Source of the DNA: Afifella sp. IM 167
Lineage (GTDB): Bacteria; Pseudomonadota; Alphaproteobacteria; Rhizobiales; Afifellaceae
Direction: 5' to 3'
Length of the DNA stretch: 43,163 nt
NCBI RefSeq assembly: GCF_020144925.1
Contig: NZ_NSLC01000015.1
Location: 1-43,163, forward strand
Made by a program: the position numbers and the translations under genes. The notes below the pieces were generated by a model. That model saw only the letters and a program-made list of their open reading frames with translations, did no database searches and had not been told where the DNA came from. Shown in pieces: positions 35,814 to 43,163 of the stretch. Position 1 is the stretch's first letter. Every line of letters starts with the position of its first letter.

Positions 35814-37607
35814 ATGAAAAATTCCTTGAAGAAGACCGAAGGGCAGATCGAGGCGGAGCGCATGCGCGCCCTGCGCGAGCTCAATCTCATCGATACCGCC
35901 CCGAGCGAATCCTTCGACCGCATCACACGCATGGCGAGCCGGCTTTTTGGAGCGCCGATCTCGGCGGTCTCGCTGACCGATGTGGATCGCCAGTGGTTCA
36001 AGTCGCGTGTCGGCTGCGGCACCGAGATCCCGCGCGACAAGGCACCCTGCGCGGAGGTCACCCGCTCCTCCGATTTCCTCTTCGTACGCGATCTCGCCGC
36101 CGATCCGCGCTTTGCCGGCGGCATTCTTCCCGAAAGCGGCGTGCGCTTTTATGCCGGCGCACCGCTGACGACCAAGGAGGGCTACACGCTCGGCTCCATG
36201 TGCGTGCTCGACACCGAGCCGCGCGACTTCAGCGAGGAGGAGGCGAGAAGCCTCGTCGACCTCGCCGCCATGGTCATGGCGCAGATCGAGCTGCAGCATG
36301 CGCTGGGTCGGCTGGAGCCCTCCAGCGGCCTGCCCAACCGCGCCCAGTTCTCCGAGGATATCGAGGACCTTGCCCGCGACCATCCGGGCGAAGCGCGCAC
36401 GGCGGTGATGTTCGACCTCGCCGATGCCGCCGATCTCGCCCAGGCGATGCGGGTCCTCGGCCCGGCCTATCTCGACGAGCTGACGCGCGTTGCCTCCGGC
36501 GCGCTGCGGCCGATGCGCGACGAGGGACATGATATCTACCATGTCAGCACCACGCAGTTCGCCGCCATCTTCCCCGAGGAGGAGGAGAAGCGGCTTCGCG
36601 AGCGTCTGACCACGCATCTGGGCGCCCTCGCGGAGGCGGCGCGCCATAGCGGGCTTTCCGCCACGCCCGGCATCGCCGTGGGTCTTGCGCCCTTCAGGCT
36701 CGGCGAAACCAGTGCCGGTGCCGTGCTGCGCTCGGCCCATCACGCCGCGCAGGACGCGCGCGAGGCGGATGCCGCCTTCGGCCTTTATTCGGCGACTACC
36801 GACGAGGCGCACCAGCGCCGCTATGCCCTCCTGGAGGGCCTGCGCGCCGCGTTGCGGGAGGAAGGCCAGTTCAGCCTCGTCTACCAGCCGCGCATCGAAC
36901 TCGCCTCCGGCACCTGCACCGGGGCCGAGGCGCTGCTGCGCTGGAACCATCCCGAGCTCGGCGCCGTCTCGCCGGGCGAGTTCATCCCGCTCGCCGAGCA
37001 GAGCGATCTTGCCCGTCCATTGACCGACTGGGTGCTGGACGCCGCGCTCTCGCAGATGCGGGGCTGGCGCCATGCGGGCCTTGCCGTGCGCGTCTCCGTC
37101 AACGTCTCGGCCGCCAATCTGGAGGAGGAGGATTTTGGCCTTCGCCTTGCCGCGGCCCTGGCGCGCCATTCCGTCTCGCCCTCGTGGCTGGAGATCGAGT
37201 TTACCGAGAGCGCCCTCATCCGCCATCGTGCCCGCGTCATCGCCAACCTTGCGGAGATCCGCGCGCTCGGCATCGCCTGCGCCATCGACGATTTCGGCAC
37301 CGGCTATTCCTCGTTCTCCTATCTGCAGGATTTTCCCGCCGACACGATCAAGATCGACCAGGCCTTCATCCGCACGCTCGTGCCGGGCAGCCGGGGCTCC
37401 GTCCTCGTCGCCAGCATCGTCGCCATGGCGCGCGATCTCGGCTACCGGGTCGTCGCCGAGGGCGTGGAGACGCAGGAAGTGTGCGACTTCCTCGCCAGCT
37501 GCGATTGCGACGAGGCGCAGGGCTATCTGTTCTCCCGGCCCGTGCCCCCGCAGGACTTCGTGCGCTGGCTGGCCGCCGGCGGCGAGGCCGAGCGCAGGAT
37601 CGCCTGA
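35814..37607 (+). CDS. GAF-EAL cyclic-di-GMP phosphodiesterase
   Basis: A 597-residue cytosolic protein. An N-terminal GAF domain (about 20-165) is followed by a degenerate GGDEF-like segment (about 170-325): it starts GLPNRAQF but has no GGDEF motif. The EAL domain (about 340-590) keeps the expected catalytic set: Glu372 in EALLRW, Asn430, Glu462, the pair Asp492/Asp493 in IDDFGTGYSS, Lys513, Glu549 and Gln569. It should hydrolyse cyclic-di-GMP. The ATG at 35814 opens the predicted cytosolic protein, though its ribosome site is weak and earlier in-frame ATGs exist. Divergent from a diguanylate cyclase, so a matched make-and-break pair is likely. Confidence 0.9.
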   Translation: MKNSLKKTEGQIEAERMRALRELNLIDTAPSESFDRITRMASRLFGAPISAVSLTDVDRQWFKSRVGCGTEIPRDKAPCAEVTRSSDFLFVRDLAADPRFAGGILPESGVRFYAGAPLTTKEGYTLGSMCVLDTEPRDFSEEEARSLVDLAAMVMAQIELQHALGRLEPSSGLPNRAQFSEDIEDLARDHPGEARTAVMFDLADAADLAQAMRVLGPAYLDELTRVASGALRPMRDEGHDIYHVSTTQFAAIFPEEEEKRLRERLTTHLGALAEAARHSGLSATPGIAVGLAPFRLGETSAGAVLRSAHHAAQDAREADAAFGLYSATTDEAHQRRYALLEGLRAALREEGQFSLVYQPRIELASGTCTGAEALLRWNHPELGAVSPGEFIPLAEQSDLARPLTDWVLDAALSQMRGWRHAGLAVRVSVNVSAANLEEEDFGLRLAAALARHSVSPSWLEIEFTESALIRHRARVIANLAEIRALGIACAIDDFGTGYSSFSYLQDFPADTIKIDQAFIRTLVPGSRGSVLVASIVAMARDLGYRVVAEGVETQEVCDFLASCDCDEAQGYLFSRPVPPQDFVRWLAAGGEAERRIA

Positions 37608-37611
37608 AGGT

Positions 37612-37842
37612 TCAACCCTCCCAGAAGGGCTTTTTTGCTTCCCGGCGCCGTTCCGCCTCGCCGATGCCGATATCGGCGAGGCGCTCTGGCGCAAGCTCGC
37701 GCAGCTGCCGCCGGGTGCGGGCGCGGCGGAGCCAGAGGCTGAGAAGGCCGGCGAGGGAGCGGCGGCGGCTGGCCCGGCGGACGGCCCCGCGGGCGGCTCG
37801 GCGGTCGGCCCCGCGGGCAGCAGGATCGAGAATGGTTTCCAT
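37612..37842 (-). CDS. DUF1127 family small protein
   Basis: A 76-residue arginine-rich protein. The C-terminal half, [20 protein letters not shown] followed by KKPFW, is the DUF1127 signature. Members of this family in alphaproteobacteria are small cytosolic proteins; some studied ones bind RNA or affect phosphate and carbon physiology, but the role here cannot be stated. The ATG at 37842 gives the usual layout of a basic N-terminus and the conserved tail. It converges on the EAL gene, with 4 bases between the two stop codons, and diverges from the ArsR-like gene at 37882. Confidence 0.82.
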   Translation of the reverse strand: METILDPAARGADRRAARGAVRRASRRRSLAGLLSLWLRRARTRRQLRELAPERLADIGIGEAERRREAKKPFWEG

Positions 37843-37881
37843 GCCGCCACTCTGCCGGCCCGCGCGGCGCGATGTTTCGGC

Positions 37882-38673
37882 ATGGACCGAAGCATCGCCC
37901 GCGCTTTTCTGGCAGGATCGGCGCCATGCAAAAGGTGCTTCGATGACCGCCGCTTCGCCGAAATCGCTGCGCTCGCCGGCGAGCCCGGCCGGGCGGCCAT
38001 GCTGCATGCGCTCCTTGACGGGCGGGCGCTGACGGCGGGCGAGCTCGCCCGTGTCGCCGGCGTTGCCGCGCCCACGGCGAGCGGCCATCTGGCGAAGATG
38101 GAGGAGACGGGCCTGATCGCCGTCGTGGCGCAGGGCCGGCACCGCTATTTCCGCCTGTCCGGACCCGCCGTCGCCCGCATGCTGGAGGCGATCATGGAGG
38201 TGGCGAGCAGCGCCCCGCCCGGACCGCGCAAGCTCTCGGTCGGACCGAAGGAGAAGGCGCTCCGCCACGCGCGCACCTGCTACGACCATCTCGCCGGCAC
38301 GCTCGGCGTCGGCCTCGCCGATGCGCTGACGGCGGCCGGGCATGTCGAGCTGACGGAGGAGGCCGGTATCCTGACGGAGGGCGGCTGTGCCTTCCTGGCC
38401 GCCATCGGCCTTAATGTCGAAGCCCTGAAGGCGAGGCGCGCGGCCCGCTCCGGCCGCATCCTCTGCCGCCCCTGCCTCGACTGGAGCGAGCGGCGCTTCC
38501 ATCTTGCCGGCGCGCTCGGGGCCGAGCTGTGCACCCATTCGCTGCAGGCAGGCTGGATTCGCCGCCTGCCGGGCAGCCGGGCCGTCCTCGTCACCCGCGC
38601 CGGCGAGCGCGTCTTTCGGGAGGAATTCGGGCTGAGGGGCATGGTCGAGGAGACGGGCGTGGCGGCGCTCTGA
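37882..38673 (+). CDS. ArsR-like winged-helix regulator, 5' end uncertain
   Basis: A 263-residue protein whose recognisable part starts at about residue 25 with FAEIAALAGEPGRAAMLHAL, an ArsR/HTH_20 winged helix (LTAGELARVAGV, TASGHLAKMEETGLI, HRYFRL). A C-terminal domain carries a CRPCLDWSERRFHLAG motif. The ATG at 37882 gives some 20 extra residues unlike the family. An ATG at 37943, in another frame and behind AAAAGG, would fit the family start MTAA.. if one base were lost near 37955, so a frameshift or sequencing error is possible. Probably a small-molecule or metal-responsive repressor; the target is unknown. Confidence 0.75.
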   Translation: MDRSIARAFLAGSAPCKRCFDDRRFAEIAALAGEPGRAAMLHALLDGRALTAGELARVAGVAAPTASGHLAKMEETGLIAVVAQGRHRYFRLSGPAVARMLEAIMEVASSAPPGPRKLSVGPKEKALRHARTCYDHLAGTLGVGLADALTAAGHVELTEEAGILTEGGCAFLAAIGLNVEALKARRAARSGRILCRPCLDWSERRFHLAGALGAELCTHSLQAGWIRRLPGSRAVLVTRAGERVFREEFGLRGMVEETGVAAL

Positions 38674-38815
38674 GGAAAAGAACCGGGGCGCCGGATGTCG
38701 TCTTCGCTGGCGCCGGAGGAAACCGAACCGGCCTTCCCGCACTTATGCCTTTGCCGCCTAACCTGCACAAAGTGCGGCTGCGGCACCGTGGCGACGACAA
38801 GAGGGGAGCGGGCTC

Positions 38816-40261
38816 TTGGATCCGGTCATTGATTTTCTCAACAATATTCTCTGGGGCTACGTGCTCATTTACGGCCTCCTGGCGGTGGGCATCTATTTCA
38901 CCATCCGCCTCGGCTTCATCCAGTTCCGGCATTTTTTCGAGTTCTTTCGGGTCGTGCGCGGCTCGCGTTCCTCCGACAAGGCGGGGATCTCGCCGCTTCA
39001 GGCGCTCACCGTCTCGCTCGCCTCGCGCGTCGGCACCGGCAATCTGGCGGGCGTCGCGGTGGCGCTCACCCTCGGCGGGCCGGGCGCCATCTTCTGGATG
39101 TGGATGGTGGCGCTCGTCGGCATGGCGACGGCCTATGCCGAATCGACGCTCGCCCAGCTCTACAAGGTGCGCAACGAGGACGGCGACTATCGCGGCGGGC
39201 CGGCCTTCTATATCGCCCGCGGCCTGCGCCAGCCCTGGCTCGGCGGCCTGTTCTCCCTCTTCCTCATCCTTTCCTTCGGCCTCGTCTTCAACGCCGTGCA
39301 GGCGAACTCGATCGCCGACGCGGTGGAGGCGGCCTTCGGGGTCGAGAAGCTGTGGATCGGCATCGCGCTCGCCGCGCTGACCGCCGTCGTCATCTTCGGC
39401 GGCATCCGCCAGATCGCCCGCGTCGCCGAGATCGTCGTGCCCTTCATGGCGGTCGCCTATCTCGCCGTGGCGATCTACGTGCTCGTCGTCCATTACGCCG
39501 AGCTGCCGGGCGTCTTCGCGCTCATCTTCCGCTCGGCCTTCGGCCTGGAGCCGGCCGCCGGCGGCATCACCGGGGGCATCGCCGCGGCCATGCTGAACGG
39601 CGTCAAGCGCGGCCTCTTTTCCAACGAGGCCGGCATGGGCTCGGCCCCCAACATCGCCGCCGTCGCCACGCCAGATCCGCACCATCCCTCCAGCCAGGGC
39701 ATGGTGCAGGGGCTCGGCGTCTTCATCGACACGCTGCTGATCTGCACCGCGACGGCGCTGATGATCCTCCTGTCGGGCGTCTACACGCCCGGCCAGGAAG
39801 TGACCGGCACGGAGCTGACGCAGAACGCGCTTTCCGCCCATATCGGCGGCGCCGGCATCTATTTCGTTGCCGTGGCGATCTTCTTCTTCGCCTTCACCTC
39901 CATCATCGGCAATTACTCCTATGCCGAGAACGCGCTGACCTTCCTCGGCCTTGCCGGCAAGCCGGGCCTCGTCGTCATGCGGATCGGCGTCCTTGCCATG
40001 GTGATCTGGGGCTCGCTGCAATCGGTGCGCACCGTCTTCAACACGGCCGACGCCTCCATGGGACTGATGGCGACGATCAACCTGATCGCCATCCTCGCCC
40101 TCTCCGGCACGGTGACGAAGCTGACGGCCGACTATTTCAAGCAGAAGAAGGAGGGCCGCCAGCCGGTCTTCGACAACGACCATTATCCCGAGCTCGCCGG
40201 CAAGATCGACGGCACGATCTGGACCCGCCATGGCGATATCGGCAGGCAGGAAGAAGGGTAG
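38816..40261 (+). CDS. Sodium:alanine symporter family protein (AGCS)
   Basis: A 481-residue inner-membrane carrier of the AGCS family, which takes up alanine or glycine with sodium. Hallmarks are SRVGTGNLAGVAVAL near residue 65 and LFSNEAGMGSAPN near residue 265. At least eight to eleven hydrophobic helices are visible and the C-terminus is charged and cytosolic. The start is a TTG at 38816, well placed after GAGGGGAG; no ATG lies close by. The upstream 142 bases contain no recognised riboswitch. No neighbouring gene points to a particular amino acid. Confidence 0.92.
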   Translation: MDPVIDFLNNILWGYVLIYGLLAVGIYFTIRLGFIQFRHFFEFFRVVRGSRSSDKAGISPLQALTVSLASRVGTGNLAGVAVALTLGGPGAIFWMWMVALVGMATAYAESTLAQLYKVRNEDGDYRGGPAFYIARGLRQPWLGGLFSLFLILSFGLVFNAVQANSIADAVEAAFGVEKLWIGIALAALTAVVIFGGIRQIARVAEIVVPFMAVAYLAVAIYVLVVHYAELPGVFALIFRSAFGLEPAAGGITGGIAAAMLNGVKRGLFSNEAGMGSAPNIAAVATPDPHHPSSQGMVQGLGVFIDTLLICTATALMILLSGVYTPGQEVTGTELTQNALSAHIGGAGIYFVAVAIFFFAFTSIIGNYSYAENALTFLGLAGKPGLVVMRIGVLAMVIWGSLQSVRTVFNTADASMGLMATINLIAILALSGTVTKLTADYFKQKKEGRQPVFDNDHYPELAGKIDGTIWTRHGDIGRQEEG

Positions 40262-40405
40262 GCGGCTTCTTTTCGCCTTTCGCGAGGCGAGGGCGCGCCG
40301 CCTTGATTCGGGCTGGCGGCCTCGCCCGGATGGTGTGCGGCTCGCCGGAGTTCCGCATGCCCACCTGCCAGCCACCCGCGGCGGGAGAGGTTTTCCTTTA
40401 CAGAA

Positions 40406-40429
40406 CCGGAAATATGGTTATGTTCTCGG
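40406..40429 (+). promoter_or_regulatory. Possible ArsR operator before the arsR-like gene
   Basis: A 24-base imperfect inverted repeat begins CCGGAAATATGG and ends TTATGTTCTCGG, immediately before the ATG at 40431. The arms match at only 7 of 12 positions, but the left half-site CCGGAAATA recurs in the same orientation before the permease gene. This suggests autoregulation by the small ArsR protein. Confidence 0.5.
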
Positions 40430-40430
40430 C

Positions 40431-40748
40431 ATGGACACGGAACGCACCACCGCCGCGCGGGCCTTGGCGGCTCTCGGCCATGAGGCCCGGCTCGATATAT
40501 TCCGCCTTTTGGTGCGCGCCGGCGCCGACGGGCTGATCGTCGGCGACATCGCGGGCCATACGGGCCTCGCCGCTTCGACCCTGGCGCATCACCTGCGTGC
40601 ATTGGTTGCTGCCGGGCTCGTGACCCAGGAAAGGCGCGGCCGCGAGATCGTTTGCCGCGCCGATTATGCGGCAATGGACCGGACGCTGGAATATCTCACC
40701 GGCGAATGCTGCATGGGCGTGGAACTGGTGCGGCGCGACGCGGCCTGA
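40431..40748 (+). CDS. Small ArsR-family transcriptional regulator
   Basis: A 105-residue dimeric winged-helix repressor. The helix-turn-helix reads DIAGHTGLAASTLAHHLRAL (about 43-62), with a wing at VTQERRGREIVCRADY. Three cysteines could sense metal, metalloid or thiol-reactive ligands: one in the wing strand (IVCRA) and an adjacent pair in the tail motif GECCMG. The canonical ELCVCDL metal site of ArsR is not present (the equivalent position reads DGLIVGDI). The ATG at 40431 is the only sensible start. It precedes a permease gene by 64 bases and probably represses it and itself. Confidence 0.9.
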   Translation: MDTERTTAARALAALGHEARLDIFRLLVRAGADGLIVGDIAGHTGLAASTLAHHLRALVAAGLVTQERRGREIVCRADYAAMDRTLEYLTGECCMGVELVRRDAA

Positions 40749-40757
40749 TTTTTTTGC

Positions 40758-40779
40758 CCGGAAATAACGTTGTTTCCGG
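40758..40779 (+). promoter_or_regulatory. Near-perfect palindrome between arsR-like gene and permease
   Basis: Arms CCGGAAATAAC (40758-40768) and GTTGTTTCCGG (40769-40779) are inverted copies with one mismatch in 11. It shares its half-site with the sequence before the ArsR gene, so it may be the main operator. Because TTTTAT follows it, it could equally fold as an RNA hairpin and act as a terminator between the two genes. Confidence 0.65.
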
Positions 40780-40812
40780 TTTTATGGTTTGAACCCGAGG
40801 GAAGGGTACGGC

Positions 40813-41859
40813 ATGAGTGAAGCGGTCCTGGAATGGCGCAACCGCGGCGCGGCCTTCGGGCGGCATGTTGTCTTGCGCGAGCGGGTATGGATCGCCACGG
40901 CGCTCATTCTGACGCTGGTTTCGCTGCTCGACCCGGCGCAGGGGCGGGAAAGCTCCCGTTTCGTGCTCGCCGATCTGGCCGAAACCGCGCCTTATCTGCT
41001 TCTGGCGATCGCGCTTGCCGCTTATGCGCGGGCGAGCGGGGCCGACGGGCTGATCGCGCGCGCCTTCACCGGCTCGCCGTTGTTGATGATCGCACTCGCG
41101 GCCGCCTTCGGCGGACTTTCGCCCTTCTGCTCCTGCGGCGTCATCCCGCTGATCGCCGCGCTTCTCGCCATGGGCGTGCCGCTCTCGGCCGTCATGGCCT
41201 TCTGGCTCGCCTCGCCGGTGATCGATCCGTCGATGTTCGTGCTGACGGCCGGGTTGCTCGGCATGGAATTCGCTGTGGCCAAGACGCTGGCCGCGATCGG
41301 CATCGGCCTGTTCGGCGGCATCGCGACGCTGATGCTGGAGCGCGCCGGCGCTTTCGAAAACCCCCTGCGCGAGGGCGTCGGCAATGGCGGCTGCGGCGCC
41401 GCTTCCGTGCGCACGAGGAAGCCGGCCGTCTGGCGCTTCTGGCGCGAGGAGCCGCGCCGCGCCCTCTTCGCGCACGAGGCGGCGAAGACGAGCCTCTTTC
41501 TCCTCAAATGGCTGGCGCTCGCCTTCCTCCTGGAGAGCCTGATGCTCGCTTATGTGCCAGGTGAATGGATCGCCGGCGCCGTCGGGGGCGAGGGCCTTGC
41601 CTCCATCGCGATAGCGACGCTCGTCGGCGTGCCGGCCTATCTCAACGGCTATGCGGCGCTGCCGCTCGTCTCCGCCCTGATCGGCCAGGGCATGTCCGAG
41701 GGTGCCGGCCTTGCCTTCCTCGTCGCCGGCGGCGTCACCTCGCTACCGGCCGCCATCGCCGTCTTCGCGCTCGCCCGCCCGCCGGTCTTCGCGCTCTATC
41801 TCGCCCTTGCCCTGACGGGTTCGCTGGCGTCGGGGCTGATCTTCGAGATGCTGGGTTGA
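40813..41859 (+). CDS. CSCG-motif permease (DUF318/UPF0718 type)
   Basis: A 348-residue inner-membrane protein with about eight to ten hydrophobic helices in two halves, separated by a polar cytosolic loop (about 180-225). The first half carries GGLSPFCSCGVIPLI near residue 107, the hallmark of the DUF318/YraQ/ArsP permease family; the second half has the matching GVPAYLNGYAALPL. Studied relatives such as ArsP export trivalent organoarsenicals, but others have no known substrate. The ATG at 40813 follows GAGGGAAGGG. The ArsR-family gene just upstream supports a role in efflux of a toxic metal, metalloid or thiol-reactive compound. Confidence 0.88.
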   Translation: MSEAVLEWRNRGAAFGRHVVLRERVWIATALILTLVSLLDPAQGRESSRFVLADLAETAPYLLLAIALAAYARASGADGLIARAFTGSPLLMIALAAAFGGLSPFCSCGVIPLIAALLAMGVPLSAVMAFWLASPVIDPSMFVLTAGLLGMEFAVAKTLAAIGIGLFGGIATLMLERAGAFENPLREGVGNGGCGAASVRTRKPAVWRFWREEPRRALFAHEAAKTSLFLLKWLALAFLLESLMLAYVPGEWIAGAVGGEGLASIAIATLVGVPAYLNGYAALPLVSALIGQGMSEGAGLAFLVAGGVTSLPAAIAVFALARPPVFALYLALALTGSLASGLIFEMLG

Positions 41860-41944
41860 CGCCGCGTCCGGGCAGCGGGGCGGAGCCGTTTCCATTGCCG
41901 GTGAGGCGCTTTAGGACGGAAGGGCAACCGTTCTGGAGTGAAAA

Positions 41945-43163
41945 ATGGCATCGGAAGGCCAGCTGCCGCTGACCGGAATAAAAGTCCTCGATCTCAGCCA
42001 TGTGATCGCCGGGCCCTTCGCCACCTACCAGCTGGGGCTTCTCGGCGCCGAGGTGACGCGCGTCGAACGCATCGCCGGCGACGATTTCGTGCGCACCCAT
42101 GGCGGCACGGCGGCGATGAAGGAGAAAGGCCTCGGCGCGTCGTTCCTCAGCCAGAACGCCTCGAAAAAATCGGTCGCGATCAACCTCAAGGATCCGCGCG
42201 GTTCCGAGCTCGTCCTGAAGCTCGCGAAACGCGCCGACATCGTCATGGAGAATTTTAGGCCCGGTGTCGTGGAGCGGCTCGGTGTCGGCTTCGATGCGGT
42301 CGCCGCGGTGAACCCGAAGATCGTCTATTGCAGTCTCACCGGCTACGGCCCGACCGGCCCGCTCTCGGGCGCGCCGGCCTACGACCACATCGTGCAGGGC
42401 CATTCCGGCATGATGGCGATGACCGGCAGCCCAGAAAGCGGGCCGATGCGCGTCGGCTTTCCGATCGTCGACTATATCGCCGGCCAAAGCGCGGTCATCG
42501 CGATCCTTGCCGCCCTCATGCAGCGCGACCGGCATGGCGCGGGGGCGCAGCACCTCACCGTGCCGATGCTGGACAGCCTCGTCTCGCTGATGGGCGCCTA
42601 TGCCGTCGCCCACGAGACGAGCGGCGTCTTGCGCGGGCTGCAGGGCAACGAGGCGTTTTCGAACAGCCCCTTTTCGGGCCGCTTCGACACGGCGGGCGGC
42701 CATATCGTGGTGACGGCCAACACGGTGCCGCAGGCCCGCCGGCTGTGCGAGGCGATCGGAAGGGCCGACCTCGCGGCGCATGTCGACGCCGCCGCGGCGA
42801 AGGGCGGCTATGGGGAGGCCGAGACGGAGGAGATCGGCGCAGCGCTACGCGCCGCCTTCGTCTCCGAAAGCGCGGAGGAATGGGAGGCGCGGCTGACGGC
42901 GGCGAACGTGCCGGCCGCGGCGGTGCGCACCCTCGCCGAGATCCTGGCGCACCCGCAGATGCGGGAAAACGGCCTGATGCGCAACCTCGCCGTGCCGGAG
43001 CTCGGCATGAATGTTCAGGTGCCGGGCCTCCCCTTCCGCTCGGGCGGCTGGGGCGAGGCGGCGCTGGAGCCGGCGCCGACGCTCGGCCGCGACACGGAGG
43101 CGGTGCTTGAAGGGGAGGGGCTGACGGAGGCGGAGATCAGGGTGTTGCGGGATGAGGGGGTGG
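41945..43163 (+). CDS. CaiB/BaiF family CoA-transferase (3' end beyond window)
   Basis: A class III CoA-transferase, cut off by the window end after 406 codons with no stop; only a little is likely missing, since family members have about 390-420 residues. The start MASEGQLPLTGIKVLDLSHVIAGPFAT is typical, as are ENFRPGVVERLG near residue 102 and SLTGYGPTGPL near residue 133. The probable catalytic aspartate, which forms the acyl-anhydride in family III enzymes, is Asp176 in VDYIAG. The ATG at 41945 follows GGAGTG. CoA donor and acceptor cannot be told from the sequence, and no partner gene is visible here. Confidence 0.88.
   Translation, partial: MASEGQLPLTGIKVLDLSHVIAGPFATYQLGLLGAEVTRVERIAGDDFVRTHGGTAAMKEKGLGASFLSQNASKKSVAINLKDPRGSELVLKLAKRADIVMENFRPGVVERLGVGFDAVAAVNPKIVYCSLTGYGPTGPLSGAPAYDHIVQGHSGMMAMTGSPESGPMRVGFPIVDYIAGQSAVIAILAALMQRDRHGAGAQHLTVPMLDSLVSLMGAYAVAHETSGVLRGLQGNEAFSNSPFSGRFDTAGGHIVVTANTVPQARRLCEAIGRADLAAHVDAAAAKGGYGEAETEEIGAALRAAFVSESAEEWEARLTAANVPAAAVRTLAEILAHPQMRENGLMRNLAVPELGMNVQVPGLPFRSGGWGEAALEPAPTLGRDTEAVLEGEGLTEAEIRVLRDEGV

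Noticed and set aside
35769-38075. Long minus-strand open frame opposite the GAF-EAL gene
   Set aside because: The plus strand keeps all EAL catalytic residues; the minus-strand product has no motif.
38674-38815. Leader of the AGCS symporter gene considered as a glycine riboswitch
   Set aside because: The conserved glycine-aptamer core sequences were not found; only a ribosome site is clear.
1-43163. tRNA, rRNA, transposase, integrase or phage genes
   Set aside because: None was recognised when reading both strands. A tRNA with poor match could be missed by eye; a tRNA covariance search would settle it.

Overview
The window is 43 kb of very GC-rich DNA from an alphaproteobacterium, most likely a member of the Hyphomicrobiales (Rhizobiales). 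The signs are the GTTC-N7-GTTC LexA box before an imuA-imuB-dnaE2 cassette, PHO-box repeats of the CTGTCAT type, long PstA and PstC proteins with an extra N-terminal region, a choline-sulfatase of the BetC type, a DUF1127 protein, and intergenic palindromes that read MPGLDPGIHS-like peptides. Family and genus cannot be fixed from the sequence. Genes are dense, often overlap by 1-4 bases, and are chromosomal in character. No rRNA, tRNA, CRISPR array, transposase or phage gene was recognised.

Layout. 1-335: intergenic palindromes. 336-12637: glucokinase (minus strand), then a plus-strand nucleoside uptake and salvage locus: a BMP-family binding protein, a CAP-domain lipoprotein, a two-NBD ATPase, two permeases, cytidine deaminase, purine nucleoside phosphorylase, thymidine phosphorylase, phosphopentomutase, adenosine deaminase and uracil phosphoribosyltransferase. 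Imported nucleosides would be deaminated and phosphorolysed, the pentose passed on as pentose-5-phosphate, and uracil recovered as UMP. 12764-19157: pstSCAB-phoU-phoB on the minus strand behind a triple PHO box, with no phoR. 19261-24912: the SOS mutagenesis cassette imuA-imuB-dnaE2 behind a LexA box.

24913-26958: a less GC-rich islet with a DUF4242-like gene and a divergent LysR-family (GcvA-type) regulator; part of it has no recognisable gene. 26959-32329: a minus-strand choline-sulfatase and betaine/choline-type ABC transporter locus in which ATPase and permease are one 874-residue polypeptide. 32532-37607: a divergent cyclic-di-GMP pair, a diguanylate cyclase with three periplasmic solute-binding domains and a GAF-EAL phosphodiesterase. 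37612-41859: a DUF1127 protein, an ArsR-like regulator with an uncertain 5' end, an AGCS sodium:amino-acid symporter, and a small ArsR regulator followed by a CSCG-motif permease. 41945-43163: a CoA-transferase gene that runs off the end.

Most of the window is well-known housekeeping and nutrient-response machinery. The least ordinary items are the fused ATPase-permease beside betC, the triple-sensor diguanylate cyclase paired with a phosphodiesterase, the ArsR/permease unit with repeated CCGGAAAT half-sites, and the DUF4242/LysR islet. I do not claim a proven new system. All functions are inferred from motifs and context read by eye.
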